Of a stretch of 36,063 nucleotides of DNA, positions 15,807 to 24,370 are shown piece by piece. The stretch is taken from assembly GCA_947451105.1 (NCBI GenBank), contig CANFXY010000011.1, forward strand, positions 1 to 36,063. Reading direction: 5' to 3'. Position numbers and translations under genes: made by a program. The first letter of the stretch is position 1, and each line of letters begins with the position of its first letter. The notes under the pieces are model-generated. The model was not told where the DNA came from and did not search any database. It saw nothing but the letters and a program-made list of their open reading frames with translations. The DNA comes from Bacteroidota bacterium. GTDB lineage: Bacteria > Bacteroidota > Bacteroidia > NS11-12g > UBA955.

Positions 15807-16574
15807 ATGGCACATGTATCAGCAAAGGCTTTTTTAATCGAAGCAGGTGAAATAGCCCGTTTTGCCTCACGCTTTTTTAGTGCTTTGTTTAAGCCCAAAC
15901 AAGAGTGGAGAGAGTTGTTGAGACAGGCCTATTTTATTGGGTATAAATCATTGGGTTTGGTTGGACTTACAGCCTTTATTATGGGACTTGTGCTGACCAT
16001 ACAATCTCGCCCAACCTTGGTTGAATTTGGTGCTGAAGCTTGGTTGCCTAAAATGGTTTCTGTATCGCTTATTCGTGAAATTGTCCCCGTGATAACAGCC
16101 CTTATATGTGCTGGAAAAATTGGTTCCAGCATAGGTGCGGAACTTGGTTCAATGAAAGTAACCGAACAGATAGATGCCATGGAAGTCTCTGGTACCAATC
16201 CATTCAAATATTTAGTTGTCACCCGTGTGCTGGCCAGCAGTTTGATGATACCCGTTTTAGCCGTTATAGCAGCTGCGATATCTTTGTACGGAGCTTATCT
16301 AGGCACCAACATAAAAGGGGTGGTAAGTTGGCAGTTGTATTGGACTCAAGTATTTGAAGCCTTAACATACAGCGATGCATTGCCTGCTTTTATTAAGACC
16401 TACTTTTTCGGTTTTGCCATCGGTATCATTGGTTGCTACAAGGGGTTTAACTCCAGCAAAGGAACCGAGGGTGTTGGACAATCGGCAAACTCTGCTGTTG
16501 TTCTCTCTTCTCTAATGGTTTTTGTTATTGATTTAATTGCGGTTCAATTGGCCGATTTAATGGGTTTAACCTAA
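15807..16574 (+). CDS. mlaE: ABC permease of the Mla/MCE lipid transporter
   Basis: 255-residue MlaE-family inner-membrane permease. After an amphipathic N-terminus come about five to six membrane segments, with family landmarks SLGLVGLTAFIMGLVLTIQ, SLIREIVPVITALICAGKIGSSIGAELGSMKVTEQIDAMEVSGTNP (in part) and GCYKGFNSSKGTEGVGQS. The complex moves glycerophospholipids between inner and outer membranes, keeping outer-leaflet asymmetry in proteobacteria. The ATG at 15807 is preferred over the track's GTG at 15789; TAAATTCG (one mismatch to TAnnTTTG) ends six bases before it. The stop overlaps the mlaF start by one base (TAATG), so the three genes form an operon. Confidence 0.93.
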   Translation: MAHVSAKAFLIEAGEIARFASRFFSALFKPKQEWRELLRQAYFIGYKSLGLVGLTAFIMGLVLTIQSRPTLVEFGAEAWLPKMVSVSLIREIVPVITALICAGKIGSSIGAELGSMKVTEQIDAMEVSGTNPFKYLVVTRVLASSLMIPVLAVIAAAISLYGAYLGTNIKGVVSWQLYWTQVFEALTYSDALPAFIKTYFFGFAIGIIGCYKGFNSSKGTEGVGQSANSAVVLSSLMVFVIDLIAVQLADLMGLT

Positions 16575-17326
16575 TGGAAATTAATCAGAAATTAAATATC
16601 GAGAATGTAATTGAGGTTAATGGCTTATGCAAGTCATTTGGGGCGAATACCGTTCTTAATAATTTTGACTTTAGACTCAAGCGTGGCGAGAATGCAGTGG
16701 TGCTCGGTAAGTCAGGTTCCGGAAAGTCTGTATTCATTAAGTGCATTATTGGTCTGCTTACTGCCGACTCTGGAAAAATAAATGTCTTAGACTACAATAT
16801 ATCTGATTTGAATTCTGATGCCTTAGATGCTTTGCGTATGCGCATGGGTTTTCTGTTTCAAAGCAATGCCTTGTATGATTCAATGACCGTGAGAGAAAAT
16901 TTGGAATTTCCACTCAGAAGGCATGGTAAAGACATGGACAACAAAGAGGTTTATGCAGCAGTTAAAGAAGCGTTAGAGAGTGTTGGATTGCCTCATACGG
17001 AGAACATGATGCCTGCTGAATTGTCTGGTGGTATGAAGAAAAGAATTGCCATTGCGCGAACGTTGATTTTGAAACCTGAAATTATTTTATACGACGAGCC
17101 CACCACGGGCTTAGATCCAATTACAGGAAGGGAGATTGACGATTTAATTGTTAAAATCCAAAGGGAATACAAAACCTCTTCTATCATCATTTCCCACGAC
17201 ATGCATTGTGTGAAAGCTGTGGCGAATAGAATTGTAATGCTGATTGATGGCAGGGCGTATATGGAAGGAGATTACAACAGTCTGTCAACCTGCAGCGACA
17301 GAAAGGTACTTGATTTTTTTGATTAA
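16574..17326 (+). CDS. mlaF: ATP-binding subunit of the Mla/MCE lipid transporter
   Basis: 250-residue ABC ATPase that powers the MlaE permease. Walker A is VLGKSGSGKSV, the Q-loop is FLFQSNALYDSMTVREN, the signature is LSGGMKKRIAIARTL, Walker B and D-loop are IILYDEPTTGLDP, and the switch histidine is in IIISHDMH. All are intact. LSGGMKKR is characteristic of the MlaF branch. It is translationally coupled to mlaE by the overlapping TAATG and separated from mlaD by two bases. Confidence 0.95.
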   Translation: MEINQKLNIENVIEVNGLCKSFGANTVLNNFDFRLKRGENAVVLGKSGSGKSVFIKCIIGLLTADSGKINVLDYNISDLNSDALDALRMRMGFLFQSNALYDSMTVRENLEFPLRRHGKDMDNKEVYAAVKEALESVGLPHTENMMPAELSGGMKKRIAIARTLILKPEIILYDEPTTGLDPITGREIDDLIVKIQREYKTSSIIISHDMHCVKAVANRIVMLIDGRAYMEGDYNSLSTCSDRKVLDFFD

Positions 17327-17328
17327 TT

Positions 17329-18300
17329 ATGGGAAACGATAACAGTAAAAATATTAAACTCGGCGTATTTGTTTTGCTTGGCACAGTTTTTTTAATTGTG
17401 GCCATGTATTTTATAGGGGCCAAACAAAGTCTTTTTTCATCAACCATAAAAGTAACTGCGGTCTTTCATACAGTTGATGGGCTTATGCCAGGAAACAATG
17501 TTCGTTTTGCTGGCATTGATATCGGAACGGTTGAGAAAGTAGACATTCAAAGCGATTCTTCCGTTTTGGTGACCATGTTAATAGAAGAAAGTTCTGTGAA
17601 TTATATTTATAAAAACGCAATAGCAAGTATTGGTTCTGATGGTTTAATGGGCAATAAATTAATCAACATTAATTCTGCCCACATGAAGTCTGATGTTGTG
17701 CAGGATGGCGATGTCTTGGTGTCTGTGCAGCCTATAGAGACCGAAGGTATGATGAGAACGTTGGGGCAAACCAATGACGATGTGTCTACCATAGCAAGAA
17801 ATTTGAGAATTATAACCGACAGAATCAACAATTCAAATACCTTATGGACCCTTTTAATGGATCCAAACATTAGTGAAAACTTGAAATCTGCCATCGTCAG
17901 CATTCGCAAAACGGGTGAAAAATCAGCCATAATAACAGGCGATTTGAGTGAAATTATGGCTTCCATTAAGAATGGAAAGGGTACACTTGGAGCGCTGATT
18001 ACCGATACTGTAATGTCAAACCAACTGAAGCAAACCATTGTGAAAATTCATTACATTTCAGATACGATGGCACAAATTTCCGGTGATTTGAAATTCGTTA
18101 CCGCCCATGTGAAAAAAGGAGAGGGCGCTATCGGCGCTTTGTTTATGGATACTTTGTTTGCTGCAGACTTAAAACAATCGATGTTAAACGTAAAACACAG
18201 CAGCAAAGGTTTGAACGAAAATTTGGACGCCATTAAGTCGAGTTTCTTGTTGAAAAAATACTTTAAAAAACAAGAGAAGAAAAAGGCTGTGAATCCTTAA
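17329..18300 (+). CDS. mlaD: MCE-domain substrate-binding protein of the Mla transporter
   Basis: 323-residue protein with one N-terminal membrane anchor (IKLGVFVLLGTVFLIVAMYFIG) and a single MCE domain at about residues 35-115, marked by TVDGLMPGNNVRFAGIDIGTVEKV and SIGSDGLMGNKLI. The periplasmic C-terminal part is mostly helical, with two repeats containing KNGKGTLGALITDT and KKGEGAIGALFMDT, a pattern seen in many Bacteroidota MCE proteins. It ends in a Lys-rich tail. MCE domains bind lipids in the periplasm. It is the last gene of mlaEFD; no mlaB or mlaC lies next to it. Confidence 0.92.
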   Translation: MGNDNSKNIKLGVFVLLGTVFLIVAMYFIGAKQSLFSSTIKVTAVFHTVDGLMPGNNVRFAGIDIGTVEKVDIQSDSSVLVTMLIEESSVNYIYKNAIASIGSDGLMGNKLININSAHMKSDVVQDGDVLVSVQPIETEGMMRTLGQTNDDVSTIARNLRIITDRINNSNTLWTLLMDPNISENLKSAIVSIRKTGEKSAIITGDLSEIMASIKNGKGTLGALITDTVMSNQLKQTIVKIHYISDTMAQISGDLKFVTAHVKKGEGAIGALFMDTLFAADLKQSMLNVKHSSKGLNENLDAIKSSFLLKKYFKKQEKKKAVNP

Positions 18301-18331
18301 GATTCTCAATTTCCTTTTCAAATCTTATCTA

Positions 18332-18339
18332 TATCTTTG
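18332..18339 (+). promoter_or_regulatory. -7 promoter box for uvrC
   Basis: TATCTTTG, an exact TAnnTTTG match, ends eight bases before the uvrC ATG. It lies in the 47-base gap after mlaD, suggesting that uvrC-pabB is transcribed separately. Confidence 0.5.
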
Positions 18340-18347
18340 AGCCTTCA

Positions 18348-20147
18348 ATGGGCGATCTTCTTAACATCAAAGAAATTATTTCTAATCTACCTGAACAACC
18401 AGGGGTTTATAAGTATTTTGATGAAAAAGAGGAAATCATTTATGTTGGGAAAGCGAAAAATTTGAAGAAGCGTGTTAATTCTTATTTTGTAAAAAAACAC
18501 GACAACAACAAAACGAATGTGCTCGTTTCTAAAATTCGCAACATTCAATACACCATAGTTGATACCGAATTCGATGCGCTCTTGCTTGAAAACACATTGA
18601 TTAAAGAGCTGCAACCGCGTTACAACATCAATTTAAAAGATGACAAATCTTACCCCTTAATTAAAATTACCAAAGAGGCTTTTCCTAAAGTTTATGCGGT
18701 TAGAAATCCTGTAAAAGACGGAAGCGAATATTTTGGCCCCTATGCAAGTGGCAAAATGATGCACACCATTCTTGAATTAACCCAGAAGCTTTACCCTACA
18801 AGGAATTGCAACTTGAATTTGAATGCTAAGAATATAGCCAACGGGAATTTTAAAGTTTGTCTTGAATACCAAATTGGAAATTGTAAAGGGCCTTGTCAAG
18901 GCTTCCAATCTGAGGAGTCATACAAGCAGACGATTTCCAACATTAAGCATATTTTACGCGGAAATTTGGCGGAAGTAAAAAGGCACATCAAAACCCAAAT
19001 TGACGATGCTGTTTCCCGATTGGCCTTCGAAGAAGCCCAAGAATACAAAGAGAAGCTTTTGTCGCTGGAATCCTATCAATCCAAATCTACGGTCGTTAAC
19101 AACAGCATCAACAATGTTGATGTGTTTGGGATTGTTAGTTCAAGCAGCGCGGCTTTCATCAATTATTTAAGGGTAGTGGATGGTATGATCATACAATCCC
19201 AAAACCTAGAAATCAAAAAGAAAATTGATGAAAGTGATGAGGAGATTTTGTTGAATGCTATTGCCCAATTTAAAAACTCCAACCAATGGGAAAGCAAAGA
19301 GTTTATTGTTCCTATTCAACTTGAAATTGACTCTAAAATTCCAATGACGGTGCCAACTGCGGGCGATAGAAAGAAGTTGCTCGACTTAAGCATGAAGAAC
19401 GCATTTTATTTAAAACAAGAGCGTCAATTGGCTGCAGATAAGTTAGATCCTACCTTGAAAGTTGACCGCTTGCTAACCCAAATGCAAAAAGATTTAAGGC
19501 TTACGGCTTTGCCTCGCCACATAGAATGTTTTGACAACTCCAACATTCAAGGAACAAACCCTGTTTCTGCTTGTGTGGTGTTTAAGAACGGCCGACCAAG
19601 TAAAAGTGACTATAGACATTTTAACATCAAAACGGTTGAAGGTCCTAACGACTTTGCCAGTATGATAGAGGTACTCACCCGTCGCTATACCCGTTTGCTT
19701 CAAGAAAATTCACCCTTGCCCGATTTGGTGGTTGTGGATGGAGGGAAAGGCCAATTGAGCTCAGCCGTTGAAGCTTTCAGGGTAATGGGTATTTATGGAA
19801 AAGTGCCCGTCATAGGTATCGCAAAAAGATTGGAAGAACTGTATTATCCAAATGACTCTTTGCCTTTGTATTTGGATAAAAAATCGGAAACCTTAAAGGT
19901 CATACAGCAGATGCGCGATGAAGCCCACAGGTTCGGCATCACCCACCACAGAAATAGAAGAAGCAAAGGCTTTACCATTACCAGTTTAACGGAAATAGAT
20001 GGCGTAGGGGAGAAAACCAGCCAAATCTTATTGTCCGCTTTTAAATCGGTTAAGAAAATTAAAGAGGCCTCTGAAGAGGATTTAAGTAAAATTATTGGGG
20101 CTAAATTAGCCAAATCTGTTTTCCTGCACTTTAATGAAGACAATTGA
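18348..20147 (+). CDS. uvrC: Excinuclease ABC subunit C
   Basis: Makes the dual incisions in nucleotide excision repair with UvrA and UvrB. The 599-residue protein has the GIY-YIG nuclease (PGVYKYFDEKEEIIYVGKAKN) and a cysteine cluster CNLN...KVCLEYQIGNCKGPC that fits the UvrC iron-sulfur site. It continues with a UVR motif (RLAFEEAQEYKEKL), an RNase H-like nuclease starting at HIECFDNSNIQGTNPV with VVVDGGKGQL, and C-terminal helix-hairpin-helix units (ITSLTEIDGVGEKTSQILL). Every domain is present and the length is usual. Its last 14 bases overlap the start of pabB. Confidence 0.97.
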   Translation: MGDLLNIKEIISNLPEQPGVYKYFDEKEEIIYVGKAKNLKKRVNSYFVKKHDNNKTNVLVSKIRNIQYTIVDTEFDALLLENTLIKELQPRYNINLKDDKSYPLIKITKEAFPKVYAVRNPVKDGSEYFGPYASGKMMHTILELTQKLYPTRNCNLNLNAKNIANGNFKVCLEYQIGNCKGPCQGFQSEESYKQTISNIKHILRGNLAEVKRHIKTQIDDAVSRLAFEEAQEYKEKLLSLESYQSKSTVVNNSINNVDVFGIVSSSSAAFINYLRVVDGMIIQSQNLEIKKKIDESDEEILLNAIAQFKNSNQWESKEFIVPIQLEIDSKIPMTVPTAGDRKKLLDLSMKNAFYLKQERQLAADKLDPTLKVDRLLTQMQKDLRLTALPRHIECFDNSNIQGTNPVSACVVFKNGRPSKSDYRHFNIKTVEGPNDFASMIEVLTRRYTRLLQENSPLPDLVVVDGGKGQLSSAVEAFRVMGIYGKVPVIGIAKRLEELYYPNDSLPLYLDKKSETLKVIQQMRDEAHRFGITHHRNRRSKGFTITSLTEIDGVGEKTSQILLSAFKSVKKIKEASEEDLSKIIGAKLAKSVFLHFNEDN

Positions 20148-21381
20148 TTTTAATCTTGAGCATATAGAGGCAGTGAAAATGCGTCTTTACAACTTTGCAA
20201 ATCAATTTGATGTTTGCCATGTTTACGACAGCAATCAAAAATCTTCCGCTTGTGTGGAGGATGTTTATGAGTTTTTACTGGGGCTTGGTTCAAAGCGAAA
20301 ATATAACGGAAGCCTAAGCGATCAATTAAAAGAAGCTGAACGATCTGAGTTTTGGAAGTTCTTAGCCATTCCATATAATAAGGTTGAAGAAATTGACCAT
20401 GCCTTGGTATTTGAGCCTTTGTTGGTGTTTTCGATTGTGAAAAACAGCCACACGTTGAGGATAATAAACAATGGAATTGATGAGCAAAGCTTTAGAGATT
20501 GGGTAAGTGCTTTTGAAAATTATACTTATGAGCCGAATGTCATTAAATTAACGGCCGACTTCCAAACCATAACATCAAAAGACCTCTACGTAAAACAGGT
20601 TGAACAAATTAGAAAGGACATTTACAATGGGGTGTTTTATGAAATGAATTATTGTATAGAATTCAAGGCCTCTATGCATGCCGATAACCTCTTGCCTTGT
20701 TTTCTTGAGCTTAATTCATTGACCCAGGCACCTTTCGCGGCCTATGTAAAGCATAGCGAAATAACCATGCTTTGCAGTTCACCCGAGCGCTTTATTAAAA
20801 GGGAAGGGCAGCACTTGTTGTCACAGCCTATAAAGGGTACAAATGCGCGCTTGCACAGCGAAGAAAATATAAGACAATTAAATGCTTTGAGCACTTCTAT
20901 AAAAGAAAGAGCAGAGAATGTAATGATAGTTGATTTGGTGCGCAATGACATGGCAAAAATCTCCCAAGCAGGAACTGTAAAAGTAAAGGAACTGTGTGGA
21001 GCTTATGCCTACAAGTCGGTTAACCATTTGGTGTCGACCATAAAATCTGAATTAAATGATGGCACGAATTGCTTGGATGCATTTCAAGCCTTGTTCCCTA
21101 TGGGAAGTATGACTGGGGCGCCAAAACTTGAGGTGATGAAGCATATTTTAGACTATGAATGTCAGGAACGTGGGTTTTACAGCGGTTGCATTGGGTATAT
21201 GGATCCCAATGGCGATTTTGATTTCAATGTGTGCATTAGAACTCTAATATACCAAGCGGACAAAAAAGAAATTTCTTTTAAAGTAGGTAGTGCAATAACC
21301 TACGACTCAAGTCCAGAGCAAGAATATGATGAATGCATGATTAAAGGCAGCAGAATGTTAAGTGTCTTTAAAAAAGACTAA
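20134..21381 (+). CDS. pabB: Aminodeoxychorismate/anthranilate synthase component I (PabB-like)
   Basis: 415-residue chorismate-binding enzyme, most likely aminodeoxychorismate synthase for p-aminobenzoate and folate. The PIKGT motif (SQPIKGTNAR) supplies the lysine typical of PabB, whereas TrpE has a different residue there. Other family motifs are MLCSSPERFI, ENVMIVDLVRNDM, FPMGSMTGAPKLEVM and the ending GSAITYDSSPEQEYDECMIKG. It is shorter than TrpE. It overlaps uvrC by 14 bases, implying co-transcription and translational coupling; no pabA or pabC is adjacent. It converges on the helicase gene with no bases between the stops. Confidence 0.9.
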   Translation: MKTIDFNLEHIEAVKMRLYNFANQFDVCHVYDSNQKSSACVEDVYEFLLGLGSKRKYNGSLSDQLKEAERSEFWKFLAIPYNKVEEIDHALVFEPLLVFSIVKNSHTLRIINNGIDEQSFRDWVSAFENYTYEPNVIKLTADFQTITSKDLYVKQVEQIRKDIYNGVFYEMNYCIEFKASMHADNLLPCFLELNSLTQAPFAAYVKHSEITMLCSSPERFIKREGQHLLSQPIKGTNARLHSEENIRQLNALSTSIKERAENVMIVDLVRNDMAKISQAGTVKVKELCGAYAYKSVNHLVSTIKSELNDGTNCLDAFQALFPMGSMTGAPKLEVMKHILDYECQERGFYSGCIGYMDPNGDFDFNVCIRTLIYQADKKEISFKVGSAITYDSSPEQEYDECMIKGSRMLSVFKKD

Positions 21382-22647
21382 TTATCTCTTGCCTTTTTTC
21401 TTCGGCTTGCCTTTTACTGGTGGGACATAGGTTTTCTTAGAGTTTTCCTCGTCTTCTTTAAGTAAAGTACGCCAATCGTTTTGGGTTTCATCGTTTGTAA
21501 AGCTGATGGTTTCCTCGTACAAACCTTTGTCAATTTTCATCACTTCAACAGGGCTACCAATATATTCTTCGATGTCTTTCAGCAAAGTCTTTTCTTCTTT
21601 GCTACAGAAGGAAACGGCTTGACCTTTTTGCACACCTCTGCCGGTACGGCCAACTCTGTGCACATAATTTTCAGGAACTTCGGGCAAATCATAGTTTACC
21701 ACATAATCAACATTTGGAATGTCTATACCACGCGAACTGACATCGGTTGCGATAAGGATGTTGTTTTTTCCCAATTTAAAGTCGTTTAACACCGACATAC
21801 GGTCAGATTGCTCCTTGTCGCCGTGAATGGTTTCAGAATGTATGCCAGCGCGTTCTAGGGCCTTGCAAACTCTTTCTGCTCTAACTTTGGTTCTTACAAA
21901 GATAATAATCTTGCTTTCCGGGAATTCATTGACCAAACGTTCCATGAAAAAACGTTTATCGTCCATCTCAATGAAGGCCACTGCATGTTCTATGTTCTTA
22001 TTGACAGGATTGTCTGGAGAAATCTGGATACGAATTGCATTTCTAACAATGCTGTAGGCTAATTTTTTAATGCGCTCATTTATAGTTGCCGAAAAGAACA
22101 AGGTTTGTCTTTCCCTTGGAATGTGGCGCATAATGTCTGTAATGTCTTTTAAGAAGCCTAAATCGAGCATGTGGTCGGCTTCATCTACCACCAAAGTTTC
22201 AAGGTTTTTCAAATCCACATAGCCTTGGTTGATTAGGTCAAACATTCTACCTGGCGTACTAATTAAGATATCGACCCCATGTTTTAATTTGAAAATTTGA
22301 TTGTCTTGATCTACACCACCATACAAACTTAACACATGAACGCCTGTACCTTTTCCAATTGCATCAAATGCTTCAGCGATTTGTATGGCCAGTTCACGGG
22401 TTGGTACCATTACCAAGCATTTTATTCCATTGTATTTAACGACTTTTTTTTGTTTGGCAATGAAGTCTAACAAAGGAATTGCAAATGCAGCCGTCTTTCC
22501 CGTTCCTGTTTGAGCAATGGCAAGTACATCTTCTCCTTTCATAATGGGACCAATGGCTTTGTATTGAATGTCCGTTGGTTTTTTAAAACCCAGACTGGCC
22601 AAATTTTCTTTGATTAAAGGGAGGAAATCGTATTGTTCAAATCTCAT
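21382..22647 (-). CDS. DEAD-box ATP-dependent RNA helicase, RhlE-like
   Basis: 421-residue RNA helicase with all core motifs: Q-motif FKKPTDIQYKAI, motif I AQTGTGKTAAF, PTRELAIQ, TPGRMFDLI, DEADHMLDLGF, SAT, HGDKEQSDRM, ATDVSSRGIDIPNVDYVVNYD and HRVGRTGR. The short tail is basic (PPVKGKPKKKGKR), as in RhlE/DeaD-type helicases that act on rRNA or mRNA structure. The gene converges on pabB. It starts 138 bases downstream of the gldJ stop, and a gldJ terminator lies between them, so it has its own promoter. Confidence 0.93.
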   Translation of the reverse strand: MRFEQYDFLPLIKENLASLGFKKPTDIQYKAIGPIMKGEDVLAIAQTGTGKTAAFAIPLLDFIAKQKKVVKYNGIKCLVMVPTRELAIQIAEAFDAIGKGTGVHVLSLYGGVDQDNQIFKLKHGVDILISTPGRMFDLINQGYVDLKNLETLVVDEADHMLDLGFLKDITDIMRHIPRERQTLFFSATINERIKKLAYSIVRNAIRIQISPDNPVNKNIEHAVAFIEMDDKRFFMERLVNEFPESKIIIFVRTKVRAERVCKALERAGIHSETIHGDKEQSDRMSVLNDFKLGKNNILIATDVSSRGIDIPNVDYVVNYDLPEVPENYVHRVGRTGRGVQKGQAVSFCSKEEKTLLKDIEEYIGSPVEVMKIDKGLYEETISFTNDETQNDWRTLLKEDEENSKKTYVPPVKGKPKKKGKR

Positions 22648-22670
22648 GCTTGCTGCTGCTTATCGCTTTG

Positions 22671-22678
22671 CAAAAGTA
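22671..22678 (-). promoter_or_regulatory. -7 promoter box for the helicase gene
   Basis: The minus strand reads TACTTTTG, an exact TAnnTTTG match, 23 bases before the ATG. This gives a longer leader than most genes here. Confidence 0.45.
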
Positions 22679-22740
22679 CTCAATAGATTCTAAAGTTTTA
22701 GTTTTCCTTTTGAAAGGGGCGCAGGAAAGTATAGCGCAAA

Positions 22741-22768
22741 AAAAATCCCGAATTGCTTCGGGATTTTT
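22741..22768 (-). terminator. Hairpin terminator after gldJ
   Basis: A perfect 12-bp stem, AAAAATCCCGAA / TTCGGGATTTTT, with loop TTGC. On the minus strand it is followed by further T residues. It lies 16 bases beyond the gldJ stop and has the same core as the three terminators of the Omp28-like array. Confidence 0.9.
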
Positions 22769-22784
22769 AAGTATTGTTTTGAGA

Positions 22785-24299
22785 TTATCTCATTTTTTTG
22801 TTTTTCTTACCGATACCACTTGAAGGTAGTACTTTGTTGCGTTTGCTGCTGTTACCAATTGGAGAACCAATTCTAATCATTGCGCAACGGAAACCGATGG
22901 TAGAAGTAGATAAGTTCTCATCTAACCATCTGCGTGTTCCTGGACTCATCCAGTATGCTCTATCGTTCCAAGAACCACCTTTGTAAACACGAGCCTTGTC
23001 ATTGATTAAAGTTGTTACACCGTATTCGTATTGTTGCTCTTCGTTGTTGTAAGTGGTAGCATCTTTGTAACCAATGTTATCAGATACTTTATAGTTTCTT
23101 CTGTTGATGTTTTGAGATTCTTTAACTGGTTCGAAAACTAAACGGCCCAATGAATCTTTCTCAGAAATTTCACCATACTCATCCAATTGTACTTGGGTGA
23201 ACACGTTACCACGGAAGGTATTGAAGTCATCCATATCTTCTAAAGATAGTGGACGGTATACGTCTTTTACCCATTCGCTAACGTTGCCAGCCATGTTGTA
23301 TAAACCGTAATCGTTAGGCCAATATGAGAAAACAGGCGTGGTGATAAAACCAGCGTCGTTCAACTGAGACGCGATACCACCTTGGTCACCCTTGTCTCTT
23401 TTGAAGTTAGCCATAATCTTACCTCTATCTTTTTCTTTACCATGCGTCATTCTAACGGTTAAGTCATTCCAAGCGTAGATTCTTTTCTCGTCGGTGTTCT
23501 CAAATTGAGAGTTACCGATAGCACCTTGGGCTGCATATTCCCACTCAGCTTCAGTTGGTAATCTGTATTCTGGTAGTAAGATACCATCTTTAACAGCTAC
23601 ATCTCTTTTGCCTTTTTTGGTTCTGTAATCTCTCATCATGCCTTTGCTTTTTTTGCGGGTAGCAGGATCGTATTGATTAGCCAAATATGATTTGGTGTTG
23701 AAGTTGTCTTGGTCAACAACACGTTTGTCTACATAAGGGTGAATTTTTTCTCTGTCAAGAATCATCTCGTTTACACGGTCAGTTCTCCAATCTGCGAAAG
23801 CAGTTGCTTGTAACCAATTTACGCCAACTACAGGATAGTCTTTGTAAGCAGGGTGACGGAAGTAATATTCTACGTATGGCTCGTTAAAGGCCAATCTGTT
23901 TCTCCAGCATAAAGTATCTGGCAAAGCTTGTTTGTATACTTCAGGGTAGGTAATGAAAACCTTTTGTAACCAGTATACATACTCACCATATTGTAAGTTG
24001 CTGATTTCAGCTTCATCCATATAGAATGAGTTAACGGTTACTTTTCTTTCTACACTGTTGTATTCATATAATACGTCTTGTTCTGATGACCCCATAACAA
24101 ATGCACCGGCAGGTACAAGGACTAATCCAGGACCAGTTTCTTGACCTTTGTATTTGTGGTTCTCAAATCCGCCCCATTTTTTGCTGTTGTAGCCAAACCC
24201 TGTGGTTTGTGAACCGCCCTTTTTACCACATGATGGAGCAAGGATCAAGGTTGCTGCTAGAACAGTCGATAAGGCAAATAAATTCTTTCTTATTTTCAT
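22785..24299 (-). CDS. gldJ: Gliding motility/T9SS lipoprotein GldJ-like
   Basis: 504-residue lipoprotein with lipobox APSC (Cys24). The remainder is an FGE-sulfatase-fold domain: LVLVPAGAFVMGSSEQDV, VNSFYMDEAEISNLQYGEYVYW, DTLCWRNRLAFNE, YRLPTEAEWEYAAQG, NDYGLYNMAGNVSEWVKDVYRP and IGFRCAMIRIG. The DTLCWRNRL and RHPAYKDYPVVGVNW segments fit GldJ better than the paralogue GldK. The cysteine motif needed for formylglycine formation is absent (KGGSWNDRAYW), so it should be structural, not enzymatic. In Flavobacterium GldJ is needed for gliding and stabilises GldK. It lies downstream of porP with its own promoter, and a terminator closes it. gldKLMN are not in the window. Confidence 0.88.
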   Translation of the reverse strand: MKIRKNLFALSTVLAATLILAPSCGKKGGSQTTGFGYNSKKWGGFENHKYKGQETGPGLVLVPAGAFVMGSSEQDVLYEYNSVERKVTVNSFYMDEAEISNLQYGEYVYWLQKVFITYPEVYKQALPDTLCWRNRLAFNEPYVEYYFRHPAYKDYPVVGVNWLQATAFADWRTDRVNEMILDREKIHPYVDKRVVDQDNFNTKSYLANQYDPATRKKSKGMMRDYRTKKGKRDVAVKDGILLPEYRLPTEAEWEYAAQGAIGNSQFENTDEKRIYAWNDLTVRMTHGKEKDRGKIMANFKRDKGDQGGIASQLNDAGFITTPVFSYWPNDYGLYNMAGNVSEWVKDVYRPLSLEDMDDFNTFRGNVFTQVQLDEYGEISEKDSLGRLVFEPVKESQNINRRNYKVSDNIGYKDATTYNNEEQQYEYGVTTLINDKARVYKGGSWNDRAYWMSPGTRRWLDENLSTSTIGFRCAMIRIGSPIGNSSKRNKVLPSSGIGKKNKKMR

Positions 24300-24333
24300 T
24301 TGATCTATTGTGTGTTGGATACTATATTAACTG

Positions 24334-24365
24334 CAAATATGTTGTTTTATTGTTTGATTACCAAA
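24334..24365 (-). promoter_or_regulatory. -33/-7 promoter of gldJ
   Basis: The minus strand reads TTTG (24362-24365), 20 bases, then CATATTTG (24334-24341), one mismatch to TAnnTTTG. The leader is about 30 bases. It lets gldJ be transcribed apart from porP. Confidence 0.55.
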
Positions 24366-24370
24366 TTTTA

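Noticed and set aside
18289-18320. GAATC/GATTC inverted repeat at the end of mlaD as a terminator
   Set aside because: The stem is only five base pairs and the following sequence is a broken pyrimidine stretch, not a T run; too weak to call.
22785-24299. Annotation as gldK (PorK)
   Set aside because: It shares the FGE-like fold with GldK, but segments such as DTLCWRNRL, RHPAYKDYPVVGVNW and the ending IGFRCAMIRIG fit GldJ better, and no gldL/M/N follows.
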